Source: Nocardiopsis algeriensis (GTDB lineage: Bacteria; Actinomycetota; Actinomycetes; Streptosporangiales; Streptosporangiaceae). From it: a stretch of 64,000 nt of DNA. Shown here piece after piece: positions 1-7,444 of the stretch. Each line of letters starts with the position of its first letter. Position 1 is the first letter of the stretch. The position numbers and the translations under genes are program-made. A model generated the notes under the pieces. It saw only the letters and a list, made by a program, of their open reading frames with translations. It was not told where the DNA came from and searched no databases. The DNA is taken from contig NZ_JACHJO010000001.1 of NCBI RefSeq assembly GCF_014203695.1, positions 462,357 to 526,356 on the forward strand, written 5' to 3'.

Positions 1-764
1 ACGGCGAACCCGGCCACGGCCCACAGTGCCAGAACACCGGCGGCCCGCGTGAGCTGCCAGGCCCCGCCGAGCTCGGCGGCGGCGTACTCTGCGGGCATCA
101 GCGCGCTCTGGAGGCCCACCCCCGACCAGTAGACCGGGAAGACCTTGACGGCGGCCTGCACCCAGTCCGGCATGATCTCCAGGGGGATCATGACGCCCGA
201 GGACAGCACGAGGGCGATGCCCGGCATCATGGACACGCTGACCGCGATACGCGGATTGCTCATCAGCGCCCCGGTGATCGCGCCGATCGGCGCCAGCGCC
301 AGCAGCGACAGGGCGCACACCCACAGCAGGGTGAACACCTCGACCGCACCGCGCAGGGCGAACCCGTCGACGAGCAGCAGTCCGGGGACGATCATCAGGG
401 CCAGGCACAGCGCCGCCATGCCGGCGAGGTGCGCCGTCTTGGCCACCGCGTAGCCGACCATGCCGTCGGGCACGCAGCGGGCCCGCAGCAGCGTGCCGTC
501 CTCGCGCTCGCTGCCCAGCACCTGGGTGACGGTGGCGGTACCGAGCATGACGAGCAGCATCGTGATACCGCCCACCATCACGAACGAGCCGGCGGTGGCG
601 CCCGCCTCTCCCTCTCCGTCGCCGAGGAGGAAGACGATGGTGATGAAGATGGCGGGCATCAGCAGGTAGCCGCTGAGCAACTCGGCCGGGTTGGACAGCG
701 ACGCCTTGATCTCGATCAGGCCCCGGGACAGCCCCGCACGGACCGCGTCGGCCTTGGTGTTCAT
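1..764 (-). CDS. ABC-2 type transporter permease, 3' end outside the window
   Basis: Membrane subunit of an ABC-2 (drug/antibiotic exporter type) transporter. About 254 residues are visible and the frame stays open to the window edge, so the C-terminus is missing. After a short cytoplasmic N-terminus (MNTKADAVRAGLSRGLIEIK) come hydrophobic stretches near residues 30-47, 58-80, 100-125, 137-160 and 165-185. A segment with SEREDGTLLRARCVPDG between helices resembles the conserved ABC-2 loop that contacts the ATPase. Its ATG overlaps the stop of the upstream ATPase gene in an ATGA arrangement, so the two are translationally coupled and form one exporter. The substrate cannot be read from the sequence. 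Confidence 0.88.
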   Translation of the reverse strand, partial: MNTKADAVRAGLSRGLIEIKASLSNPAELLSGYLLMPAIFITIVFLLGDGEGEAGATAGSFVMVGGITMLLVMLGTATVTQVLGSEREDGTLLRARCVPDGMVGYAVAKTAHLAGMAALCLALMIVPGLLLVDGFALRGAVEVFTLLWVCALSLLALAPIGAITGALMSNPRIAVSVSMMPGIALVLSSGVMIPLEIMPDWVQAAVKVFPVYWSGVGLQSALMPAEYAAAELGGAWQLTRAAGVLALWAVAGFA

Positions 765-1738
765 CGAATCTCCTTGCCGAACTCGGCGGCGGCGCGCTCG
801 GCGGCACCGGACTCGTGGTGGCGGACCATGTCGAGGTAGACCTCCTCCAGCGACGGGCGGGTGACCCGGAGGTTGGCGACGGCGTCGCCGTGCACCCGGT
901 ACAGCTCGGCGACGTGCCGGGCGGGGCTGCCGGTGGTGTGGAGGTGGCGCGCGCCGTCGACGGTCCAGGCCACCTCGCTCTCCCGCTCCACCAGGGCGGT
1001 GAGCTGTTCGGCGCTGCCGTCGGCGACGATCCGCCCGCCGGCGAGGATCAGGATCCGGTCGGCGAGCTTCTCCGCCTCGTCCAGGTCGTGGGTGGTGAGC
1101 AGGACGGTGGTGTCCTCCTCGTCCACGAGGCGGTGGATCAGCTCGTGGAAGTCGCGCCGGGCCCGGGGGTCGAGCCCGGCGGTGGGTTCGTCGAGGAACA
1201 GGAGCTCGGGACGGCCGACGACGCCGAGGGCGACGTCCACACGGCGGCGCTGGCCGCCGGAGAGGTCCTCGACCCGCTTGCCCGCGTGCTCGGTGAGCCC
1301 GAGCACCTCCAGCAGCCGGTCGGTGTCGGCGGGCCGGGTCCGGCCCTCCTCCGAGTAGGGGGCGTAGAAGCGCCCGAAGTGGTCCACGAGTTCGCGCACC
1401 CGCCAGCGCGCGTGGTCGCGCCAGGACTGGAGGACGACGCCGAGCCTGGCGCGCCAGCGCTCGTCACCGCGGTCGGGGTCGGTGCCGAGCACGGAGACCT
1501 CGCCGTCCGAGCGCCGCCGGAACCCCTCCAGGATCTCGATGGTGGTGGTCTTGCCCGCGCCGTTGGGGCCCAGCAGCGCGACGACCTCGCCGCGCCGGAC
1601 GGTGAGGTCGACCCCGCGCAGGACCTCGGTGGTCCCGTAGTTCATACGCAGACCGCGGACCTCGACCACGGCCCGTCCGAGGGCTCCGGTCGCCTGGGCC
1701 TCGGCCCTCGCCGGCGTCCCGGAGCTGAGAGATGTCAC
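761..1738 (-). CDS. ABC transporter ATP-binding protein (drug-export type)
   Basis: ATPase subunit, about 325 residues, of the exporter whose permease follows. Visible motifs: Walker A GPNGAGKT (about 57-64), signature LSGGQ (about 159-163), Walker B LLFLDEP followed by TAGLDP (about 179-191), and the H-loop TTHD. The C-terminal domain resembles the DrrA/CcmA group. An upstream in-frame extension reaches 1999, but I chose the GTG at 1738 because AGGAGAAGG lies just ahead of it and the extension has no family-like sequence. A perfect 14-bp palindrome about 40 bp upstream is a likely operator, although no regulator gene is adjacent in this window. Confidence 0.9.
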   Translation of the reverse strand: MTSLSSGTPARAEAQATGALGRAVVEVRGLRMNYGTTEVLRGVDLTVRRGEVVALLGPNGAGKTTTIEILEGFRRRSDGEVSVLGTDPDRGDERWRARLGVVLQSWRDHARWRVRELVDHFGRFYAPYSEEGRTRPADTDRLLEVLGLTEHAGKRVEDLSGGQRRRVDVALGVVGRPELLFLDEPTAGLDPRARRDFHELIHRLVDEEDTTVLLTTHDLDEAEKLADRILILAGGRIVADGSAEQLTALVERESEVAWTVDGARHLHTTGSPARHVAELYRVHGDAVANLRVTRPSLEEVYLDMVRHHESGAAERAAAEFGKEIR

Positions 1739-1776
1739 AGCCCTTCTCCTTCCTGTCGCCCTCCTGCTGCTGTTGA

Positions 1777-1790
1777 TAGTACATGTACTA
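1777..1790. promoter_or_regulatory. Candidate operator, perfect 14-bp palindrome
   Basis: TAGTACATGTACTA is a perfect inverted repeat located 38-52 bp upstream of the GTG start of the ABC exporter operon, in a short AT-rich patch. Its size and placement fit a dimeric GntR-, PadR- or TetR-type repressor site. No such regulator is encoded next to it, so the cognate protein is unknown. Confidence 0.5.
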
Positions 1791-1997
1791 CATATGAGCG
1801 CAAGGGGGCTACATGTCATGGGAGAACCACTACAGAAGGACGCCGAGGTGACCGCACCGGACCAGGCGCGCCCGTACACAGAAATCCGACAGTCGGCGCG
1901 TGTCCGCTTATCGTCCGCAATCGGGGTACGGATACTCAGGGATGCGCCTTCCTGACCCCCCGCCCGGCGCCGACGACCAACGACCACGGGAGGCCCC

Positions 1998-2396
1998 ATG
2001 CGCTGCAGCTACATCAGACTTCTCGTCAACGACTACGAGGCCTGCTTCCGCTTCTACTCCGAGGTGCTCAAGTTCCCCGTCCTGCGCGGCGACCTGGGCA
2101 CCCGCTACGCCGAGTTCGACGTGGACTCGTCCACCCGCCTGGCCCTCAACCAACGTGAGGTGATGGCCGAGGCCCTGGAGACCGACACCGCCGACCCCGA
2201 GCTCCCCCACCAGGACCGCATGGCGGTCGTGTTCGAGGTGGACGACGTGGACGCGACCGCCGCCCGGCTGGCCGCCGACGGAGCCCGCCAGGTGCTGCCG
2301 CCCCGCGACTGGACCGCGTGGGGGGTGCGCGCGGCCCACTTCCGCGACCCCGACGGCTACCTGCTGGAGATCAACCAGCCACTGATCCCCGTCTGA
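1998..2396 (+). CDS. VOC (glyoxalase/bleomycin-resistance fold) family protein
   Basis: Single-domain protein of 132 residues with the paired beta-alpha-beta-beta-beta layout of the vicinal oxygen chelate superfamily. The first module runs from IRLLVNDYEACFRFYSEVL and the second ends in FRDPDGYLLEINQ, where the glutamate of LLEI is the usual metal ligand. The usual first-strand histidine is absent (IRLLV), so enzymatic activity is uncertain and a binding or resistance role is equally possible. GGGAGG sits 5 nt before the ATG. It is divergent from the ABC operon and may share its regulatory region. Confidence 0.85.
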   Translation: MRCSYIRLLVNDYEACFRFYSEVLKFPVLRGDLGTRYAEFDVDSSTRLALNQREVMAEALETDTADPELPHQDRMAVVFEVDDVDATAARLAADGARQVLPPRDWTAWGVRAAHFRDPDGYLLEINQPLIPV

Positions 2397-2454
2397 TTCC
2401 CGGAGACCTCCGTTCGCGGCCGGTCCGCTCCTGCGAGCCGGCGGAGACACAGGT

Positions 2455-2487
2455 CCGGCCCTGCCCGAGGACTCGGGGCAGGGCCGG
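2455..2487. terminator. Bidirectional hairpin terminator between convergent genes
   Basis: CCGGCCCTGCCC (2455-2466) pairs perfectly with GGGCAGGGCCGG (2476-2487) around a 9-nt loop. It lies between the convergent VOC gene and the DUF397 gene. There is no U-tract, as is usual in high-GC actinobacteria. Confidence 0.7.
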
Positions 2488-2501
2488 GGTGCTTCAGGAG
2501 T

Positions 2502-2684
2502 TCAGCCGCGCAGGAGCCCCAGCAGGGAGGCCCACTCACCGGCGGGGACGTCCAGGTGCCCCAGCTCCCGGTTCCGGGTGTCACGCACGAGCACCCTGGA
2601 GACCGCCATGTCACCGCGCGCTTCCACACAGTCACCACCATGGCCGTTGCTGTGGCTGGACTTCTTCCATCTCTCGTCCATCAT
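2502..2684 (-). CDS. DUF397 domain protein, partner of the upstream HTH regulator
   Basis: A 60-residue protein almost wholly made of a DUF397 domain (KKSSHSNGHGGDCVEAR near the start, then VLVRDTRNRELGHLDVPAGEW). Such proteins in actinomycetes are encoded next to XRE regulators with a DUF5753 domain and act as their small partner (Scr1/Scr2 and WhiJ-type systems). Its ATG overlaps the stop of the HTH gene as ATGA, supporting co-translation. It may antagonise or modulate the regulator; that role is inferred from the family. Confidence 0.88.
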   Translation of the reverse strand: MMDERWKKSSHSNGHGGDCVEARGDMAVSRVLVRDTRNRELGHLDVPAGEWASLLGLLRG

Positions 2685-3490
2685 CAGATGCCGCCTCGAA
2701 TCTGCTCAAGCCGAGACCGGGATACCGAGACCGGCAGCGCGGCGCTGCGAAGTTCCGCGAAAATCCGGTCATAGCCGTTCACGGTCTCAGGTTCCTTGAG
2801 GGATATGCCTACCTCGTGGCCCTCGACGTAGACGATATCGCCGCCGTCAGGGGCAGCTATCAGCTTAAAGGAGCCACCTAGGCCTGGATGTCCTTCGGTG
2901 TCCATCGGCAATATCTGGATGGTCACCCTGTCACGATGTGACAGGCGAATGAGGTGGTCCACCTGGCCCTCCATCACCTCGGGACTCTTGAACCTCCGGA
3001 GCAACGCGGTCTCATCCAGAATCACAGTCAGTACAGGAGGATGGTCCCGCTCCAGAATCTCTTGGCGGTGCATTCTCGTGCGGACGATCCGGTCGATCAT
3101 GTCCGGGGTCGCATGCGGCCAGGCAAGACAGATCACCGATCGCGCGTACGCCTCGGATTGAACCAGACCGGGCACGAGGCCGAGTGCGTACTGACGGATC
3201 GCGACAGCGGATTGCTCGGCTTCGGCCACTTCGCGGAAGTAACCTGTCATGCCGGTGGGTGAGAACGCGGCCTCCCAGGCGTTCACGAGAACCCCGTGGG
3301 CGTTAAGCGCTGAATCGATACGCACCACTTGGTCACGGCGCGTCCCTTTTCGCCCTCGCTCCAGATCGCTGATCGTGCTCTGCGCGACCATTGCCGACCT
3401 GGCCAGCTCCTGTTGCGTCGCACCCGCCTGGACACGGTATTTCTTCAGCAGCACACCGAAGCGCTCTCGCGCAGGGTCGGTACCACCCAT
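2684..3490 (-). CDS. XRE-family HTH regulator with DUF5753 domain (Scr1/WhiJ-like)
   Basis: 268 residues. Residues about 10-62 form a helix-turn-helix (LLKKYRVQAGATQQELARSA, then STISDLERGRKGTR). The remainder matches the DUF5753 putative effector-binding domain (YFREVAEAEQSAVAIRQYAL, later VLDETALLRR and QILPMDTEGHPGLGGSF). Family members are abundant in Streptomyces and relatives and usually pair with DUF397 proteins; some affect development and antibiotic production. The DUF397 gene follows with a 1-nt stop/start overlap. An HATPase gene is divergent at 3713, as in WhiJ-type clusters. Confidence 0.9.
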   Translation of the reverse strand: MGGTDPARERFGVLLKKYRVQAGATQQELARSAMVAQSTISDLERGRKGTRRDQVVRIDSALNAHGVLVNAWEAAFSPTGMTGYFREVAEAEQSAVAIRQYALGLVPGLVQSEAYARSVICLAWPHATPDMIDRIVRTRMHRQEILERDHPPVLTVILDETALLRRFKSPEVMEGQVDHLIRLSHRDRVTIQILPMDTEGHPGLGGSFKLIAAPDGGDIVYVEGHEVGISLKEPETVNGYDRIFAELRSAALPVSVSRSRLEQIRGGI

Positions 3491-3712
3491 GCCTCACCGC
3501 CGATATCGCTGTCTTATCTGCTCTTATCGCGCGACATACAAAAGCAACCGAGCTCAGCGATCATCCTAGACCACCGGACTCGGCACTGGGAGAGTTGTTG
3601 TGGAAAAGGGTTCGTGACTTCGTATCGGAAGTCGCGGACAAAAGGCCTCGGAAACCGAAGCAGAGAATGGGTTGCGAGGCCTTCTCGATACACGACAGGC
3701 GAGATGAGGCAT

Positions 3713-4189
3713 ATGCAAGCCGCTGCTCCGAACCCCCGGGTTCCTTGGGAAGCCCAGGCGCACCTGCGGCGTGTGCGGACCGACAACCCGAGCACGTCGG
3801 CGATCGTGCTCGGCCCCGCCGACCCGGCGGACCCCTCGTGGTACGACAGCCGCGTCTACTCCTGGGCCTATCGGGCCGCTCGCTCCGGGCAGGCCTGCTC
3901 GGACCAGGTCGCCCGCATCACCGTCGCCCTGGTGCGCAACGCCCACCAGCACACCCGTTCCGGATCTCCCCGCGGAACCGTCGAGGTCACCGTCACCCGC
4001 GACCGCTTCCAGGTACAGGTCACCGTCACCGACAACGGCGCCGACCAGGGCGCCGACGGCTGGTACCCCTTTCCCCGGGCGCGCCCCCACGGGGGAGGTC
4101 TGCACCTGGTCGAGCGGCTCAGCCTCTACTGGGACTGGGCGGGAGGCGCGGGCCTGCCGATCACCGTCCGGGCCCTGGTCGACCGCTGA
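3713..4189 (+). CDS. ATP-binding protein, RsbW/HATPase_c_2-like
   Basis: About 158 residues with a Bergerat-fold ATPase of the anti-sigma-factor kinase type: N-box VALVRNAHQHT, G1-type VTDNGADQG, and G2-type PHGGGLHLVERLS. No membrane segment or sensor domain is present. Proteins like this sit beside Scr1/WhiJ-type HTH and DUF397 genes in actinomycetes, and the divergent pair here fits that arrangement. It may bind a sigma or anti-sigma antagonist, but its partner is not visible. ATG 3713 is chosen; an in-frame ATG at 3704 would add three residues. Confidence 0.8.
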   Translation: MQAAAPNPRVPWEAQAHLRRVRTDNPSTSAIVLGPADPADPSWYDSRVYSWAYRAARSGQACSDQVARITVALVRNAHQHTRSGSPRGTVEVTVTRDRFQVQVTVTDNGADQGADGWYPFPRARPHGGGLHLVERLSLYWDWAGGAGLPITVRALVDR

Positions 4190-4220
4190 ATGCTATTGGC
4201 ACTCGATATCCAGCAGCGGT

Positions 4221-4275
4221 GATCTTGCTCCCAGGGGTGACTTCGACGGAGATCCCGTCCACCGGGAGCAAGATC
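4221..4275. repeat. Hairpin element with GATCTTG-type arms (downstream flank of the Rpn-like gene)
   Basis: GATCTTGCTCCC (4221-4232) is perfectly complementary to GGGAGCAAGATC (4264-4275), with a 31-nt loop. It lies between the convergent HATPase gene and the Rpn-like gene and may act as a terminator. The same arm sequence recurs at 25817-25871, and a variant (GATCTTGTACC) occurs three times at 5339-5898. Confidence 0.75.
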
Positions 4276-4310
4276 GTCGACGACCGGCCGGCGTGTGCCG
4301 GGGCGTTGGG

Positions 4311-5198
4311 TCAGTCGAAGAGGTCCTCGGGGGCTTGGACGGTAACGGCCTTGGGCACCCAGGCCTCCAGCACACCCAGATCGGTGCAGGACCGAATGCG
4401 GGCGCGGACCTGGTCGGAGACGGTGAACCCGCGGGCCTCCAGAACCCCGATCACACTACGGGCCACCCCCTGCGCGCGGCCCTCTTCCCGGCCTTCCTCA
4501 CGGCCTTCTTCACGGCCGATGCCGACGTACTTGCGGGCGAAGTCGCTCTGCCATTCGTAGGTTTCCACGGACATCAGGCCCTCCAGTTCCCGGCGAGCCG
4601 CCTCGTTGAGACCGCTCAGCACATAGTCATAGTAGAACGCACGGTTGCGGTCAGCGGTGGCATCCAGCGCCTCCACCAGCGCCTTCAACGTGCGCACATC
4701 ACCACTGCCGTGGGCATGGGCCGACAGCACCGCCAGCTCCGGCAGCTCCCGTGCCCGCTCCACCTCGGCCACCACCGGCAGGTCATCGGGACCGATCACC
4801 AGCGGACGCAGCACGAAGTCAGGATGGCCGGTCTCGAAGGGCCGGGCACACCAACGCGCCAGCGCCCGATCGGGGCACAGCACCACCAGCACCGCCGGAC
4901 ATTCCAGGCGCCCGCACAGAGTGGCCAGATAGGCATACCAGCTGTAGCGCTTCTTGGGGTCGTAGCAGTTCTGGCGCTCGATCGCCACGCCCAGAACGGT
5001 GCGGGTCCCCTGGCGCAGCACCACCGCGCTGTCGACGTTCCATTCCTTGGGGTCGCAGTTGGTCAGGGCCTCGGAGGTGGAGGCCACCTCCGAGTATTCG
5101 GGCAGCGGATAGTCCAGGACCTCGCGCAGCAGCACCGGGGCCAGGGCGGGTTGGTTCTGGACCAACCGCAAAGGGATCTCATGGGATCGGCTGGGCAT
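4311..5198 (-). CDS. Putative PD-(D/E)XK nuclease-fold protein, Rpn-like
   Basis: 295 residues. The N-terminus (MPSRSHEIPLRLVQNQPALA) and the middle (NVDSAVVLRQG, then VLGVAIERQN, then YSWYAYLATL) resemble an actinobacterial family distantly related to Rpn recombination-promoting nucleases. The D of VDSAV and the E-x-Q of IERQ fit a PD-(D/E)XK-like core with Q in place of K. A repeated, charged C-terminal REEGREEGREEG segment is typical of Rpn proteins. I start at ATG 5198, 7 nt after AAAAGGAG; an upstream in-frame start at 5246 lacks such a site. The gene is flanked on both sides by GATCTTG-type hairpins. Function is unproven. Confidence 0.72.
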   Translation of the reverse strand: MPSRSHEIPLRLVQNQPALAPVLLREVLDYPLPEYSEVASTSEALTNCDPKEWNVDSAVVLRQGTRTVLGVAIERQNCYDPKKRYSWYAYLATLCGRLECPAVLVVLCPDRALARWCARPFETGHPDFVLRPLVIGPDDLPVVAEVERARELPELAVLSAHAHGSGDVRTLKALVEALDATADRNRAFYYDYVLSGLNEAARRELEGLMSVETYEWQSDFARKYVGIGREEGREEGREEGRAQGVARSVIGVLEARGFTVSDQVRARIRSCTDLGVLEAWVPKAVTVQAPEDLFD

Positions 5199-5338
5199 AC
5201 AACTCCTTTTCTGGAAGAGAGGACCCAAGTAGGGACCAGGACCCAAGTAGGGGCGTGGATGTGAACGCAGGATCCGAGCACGGGCGCAGGAATGGCCAAA
5301 GGTTTCCGTCTATTCCACCCTGGCCAGCGACTTTTCTC

Positions 5339-5426
5339 CCCGTGATCTTGTACCTACGGACACTTTCACTGCATGCGAGAGGGCAGAAAAACAGGGTGAA
5401 GTTGACCCCAGGTACAGGATCACGGG
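5339..5426. repeat. Hairpin copy A of the array
   Basis: The left arm CCCGTGATCTTGTACCT (5339-5355) pairs with 5410-5426 at 16 of 17 positions, with a 54-nt loop. Confidence 0.8.
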
Positions 5427-5581
5427 AAATAAGACACAGCCGAGAAAGGGAGCGCCGACTTCCCAGTCGGTTCGAGATCCCAGGCGCCTCAAGGGTCTCA
5501 GACCTACCCCCTGGCTGGTTCGGTTCGGGGCCTTCCTCACCTCGACCAAAATTCGGCCTTCCCCTCTGGCCAGCGGATTTT

Positions 5582-5675
5582 CTTCCCGTGATCTTGTACC
5601 TACGGTCACTTTCGCTGAATACGGAAGGACAGCAGGGTGGGATGAAGTTGGCGCTAGGTACAAGATCACGGGAAG
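5582..5675. repeat. Hairpin copy B of the array, best preserved
   Basis: The 21-bp arms 5582-5602 and 5655-5675 are perfectly complementary, with a 52-nt loop. This is the longest perfect dyad in the window. Confidence 0.85.
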
Positions 5676-5812
5676 TAAGACACAGCGAAAAGAGGAAGCG
5701 CGGGTTTTCGGTCGGTTCGAAGACTCAGGTCTACCCCCGGGCTGGTTCGGTTCGGGGCCTTCCTCACCTCGGCCGGGATTCGGCCTTCCCCTCTGGTCAG
5801 TGGATTTTCTTG

Positions 5813-5898
5813 CCGTGATCTTGTACTTGCGGACACTTTCGCTGGATGCGGGAGGGAAGGAAAGCGGGGTGAGGTTGGTGCTAGGTACAAGATCACGG
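5813..5898. repeat. Hairpin copy C of the array
   Basis: The arms 5813-5828 and 5883-5898 pair at 15 of 16 positions. The loop resembles copies A and B, while the sequence after the right arm diverges within about 30 bp. Confidence 0.8.
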
Positions 5899-6019
5899 GG
5901 GATAAGACATAGCTGAGAAAGGAAGGGCGGGTTTTTCTGGGTGTGGAGGAGGGGGTGGGGGCTCCTCGGCCTTCCGAGGAGTCCCCACCGTTGGGAGAGG
6001 TTGAGGAGTTCCCACCGTG

Positions 6020-6502
6020 TCAGCGGGTGAAGATGTAGGGCCTCAGGCCTGGCGGAGGCGCGGTGCCCTCGGGCAGGGGGACCAGGGCCCAGGTGGAGGT
6101 GCCCAGGTCAGCCCAGGGGCAGGTGCGCGAGTATCCCCAGGCTGTGGACAACTCCTGGACCAGGAGGAGTCCGCGCTGGCCCTCGGCCCAGTTCCACTCG
6201 TCATCGCTGCGCTCGGTAGGGATCTGCGGAGCACTGCCGCTGCCGCCGTCGTCAGTGAAGCCCAGGCGCAGCAGGCGGCCCCGGCGCAGGCACAGCGTGC
6301 GGAGAACCTGGCCGTCTTCCTGGCCGGAGGCGGTGTACTTGCACGCGTTGGCGAACAGCTCGCTGGCGCACAGGGCGAGGGTTTCGACCGCCTCGTCGGG
6401 GAAGCCGGCCAGGTCGGTGGCCAGGTCTTGGCGGACCTGCCTGAGCTGGGCCAGATCGCCCGGGTAGGTGCGGTGTTCCCAGAAGGCGCGGCGCAGGCTC
6501 AT
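6020..6502 (-). CDS. ATP-binding protein, RsbW/HATPase_c_2-like
   Basis: 160 residues with the anti-sigma-kinase ATPase fold: helix N-box ALCASELFANACKYT, G1-type GFTDDGGSGSAP, and a G2-like segment EGQRGLLLVQELSTAWG. The N-terminal PGDLAQLRQVRQDLATDL matches the family's first helix. ATG 6502 overlaps the stop of the upstream gene (ATGA), so the two are a coupled unit. It is a second orphan HATPase within 3 kb of the first. A role in binding a regulatory partner is inferred from the family. Confidence 0.82.
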   Translation of the reverse strand: MSLRRAFWEHRTYPGDLAQLRQVRQDLATDLAGFPDEAVETLALCASELFANACKYTASGQEDGQVLRTLCLRRGRLLRLGFTDDGGSGSAPQIPTERSDDEWNWAEGQRGLLLVQELSTAWGYSRTCPWADLGTSTWALVPLPEGTAPPPGLRPYIFTR

Positions 6503-7188
6503 GCGGGCACCCCCATCTGGAGGTTCTGCCGCTGGATGTGCCACATGCGGGTGAGCCGGGCCAGTTCACGGTCCAGCTCGGCCTCGTCCACACGGTGGTG
6601 ACGGCCCCGCGCAGGCGCCGGCACAGGGACAGGCACCGGCACAGGGGCGGTCACGGGTGCGGGCTCAGGCTTGGGCTCGGGGAGGGGTGCGGTTTCGCCG
6701 GCGAGCAGGTCACCTACCGGGATGCGCGGCTCCGGAAGCCGGGGCAGCTGAGGCACCGGGGGTTCCTGGGGTGCTTGCGGGAGCTGGGGCGGCCGAGATG
6801 GCTGGGGCTCCTGCTTCGGCTGGGTGTCTGCCTGAAAGGCGGCGCGCATGCGGGCCACGTGCTTTTCGTGGGCCTCGTAGTAGGGCCGCACCAGCGCCAC
6901 ATCGTCGGCGCTCAGCACCTGGCGGGGCTCGGCCAGACGAGGCTCGGCCAGACGAGGCTCGGCCAGACGGGGCTCGGCCGGATGGGGCCGGGACTGGGAC
7001 TGGGAAGGCGCGGGGGTGTGTCGCGGGGCGGTCGCCGGGTCGGGGTTGGCCACGTAGCGGCGGACCCGCGTCGACCTGCGGCGACGGGAGAAGCGAGCGG
7101 AACCGCAGTGGCGGCCGCGGGAGGGGAGGATCAGCGCCAGGAGCGTACCCAGGGTACGGCTCACAAGCGCAGCACTAAACTGGTGCAC
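6499..7188 (-). CDS. Unknown proline-rich protein coupled to an HATPase gene
   Basis: About 229 residues. It has one hydrophobic segment near the N-terminus (TLGTLLALILPSRGRH), an arginine-rich stretch, a tandem RLAEP repeat, the motif VALVRPYYEAHEKHVARM, and a long P/A/E-rich region. Proteins with an N-terminal ALLLALLLPxRGRHR segment and a VRPYxxAHE motif occur beside HATPase genes in actinomycetes; their role is not established. Candidate starts are TTG 7209, GTG 7188 (CAGGA 8 nt upstream, chosen) and GTG 7164. The coupled downstream gene suggests the two products work together. Confidence 0.6.
   Translation of the reverse strand: MHQFSAALVSRTLGTLLALILPSRGRHCGSARFSRRRRSTRVRRYVANPDPATAPRHTPAPSQSQSRPHPAEPRLAEPRLAEPRLAEPRQVLSADDVALVRPYYEAHEKHVARMRAAFQADTQPKQEPQPSRPPQLPQAPQEPPVPQLPRLPEPRIPVGDLLAGETAPLPEPKPEPAPVTAPVPVPVPVPAPARGRHHRVDEAELDRELARLTRMWHIQRQNLQMGVPA
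6926..6979. repeat. 15-bp tandem repeat inside the proline-rich gene
   Basis: The unit GGCTCGGCCAGACGA occurs at 6926-6940, 6941-6955 and, with one change, 6956-6970, followed by a partial copy. It encodes the RLAEP pentapeptide repeat in frame and is probably length-variable by slippage. Confidence 0.85.
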
Positions 7189-7444
7189 GCTGGCAATCCT
7201 GTTCTTCAAGTGGTGAGTTGCTGGCCACGACCCCGGGCGCTTGTGTGCGTCGCGGGGTCACGTGTTCAGTTGTATTTGGCAGCATCATAGGGGATGGGGG
7301 GAGCGTTACCGGAAAGTAGAGGAAAAGAAGTTGGGGAAATACCCGACCGCTCGCACGATCAGGGCATATGAAACTTCTTCACATTTCCGCGAAATGCCTT
7401 TATTGCGGCATTTGTCCACGCATTTCTTCCGACGCTCCCGCCGG
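7189..7444. other. AT-richer intergenic region
   Basis: About 255 bp between two minus-strand genes, clearly less GC-rich than its surroundings from about 7260 to 7435. It holds a small hairpin AAATGCC / GGCATTT (7392-7398 with 7407-7413). It should contain the promoter of the proline-rich gene/HATPase pair. No gene is supported. Confidence 0.5.

Larger units (their letters stand above)
5320..5920. repeat. Gene-free tandem array of about 230-bp units, each with a long inverted repeat
   Basis: Two full units and one partial unit are recognisable (from about 5320, 5566 and 5796). Each begins near TGGCCAGCG(A/G), then carries CCGTGATCTTGTACCT, a conserved about 52-nt loop (ACACTTTCGCTG, GGGTGA), and the complementary arm AGGTACAAGATCACGG. 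The first two units continue with a shared trailing block including GGTTCGGGGCCTTCCTCACC. Spacing between left arms is about 246 and 227 bp, not a multiple of three. No gene with a ribosome-binding site lies inside. The array is directly upstream of the Rpn-like gene. Confidence 0.85.

Noticed and set aside
5460..5480. A tRNA-like GGTTCGAGATCCC segment.
   Set aside because: It is part of the repeat unit; the second copy does not keep it, and no cloverleaf or acceptor stem can be formed around it.
5310..5896. Minus-strand open frames spanning the hairpin array (repeated MILYLAPTS-type peptides).
   Set aside because: They begin inside a hairpin arm without a ribosome-binding site, and repeat spacing (246 and 227 bp) would shift the frame between units. 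Peptide similarity simply follows the DNA repeat.
5320..5920. The array as a CRISPR.
   Set aside because: Units are about 230 bp and the intervening sequence is itself repeated; there are no unique spacers and no cas genes.
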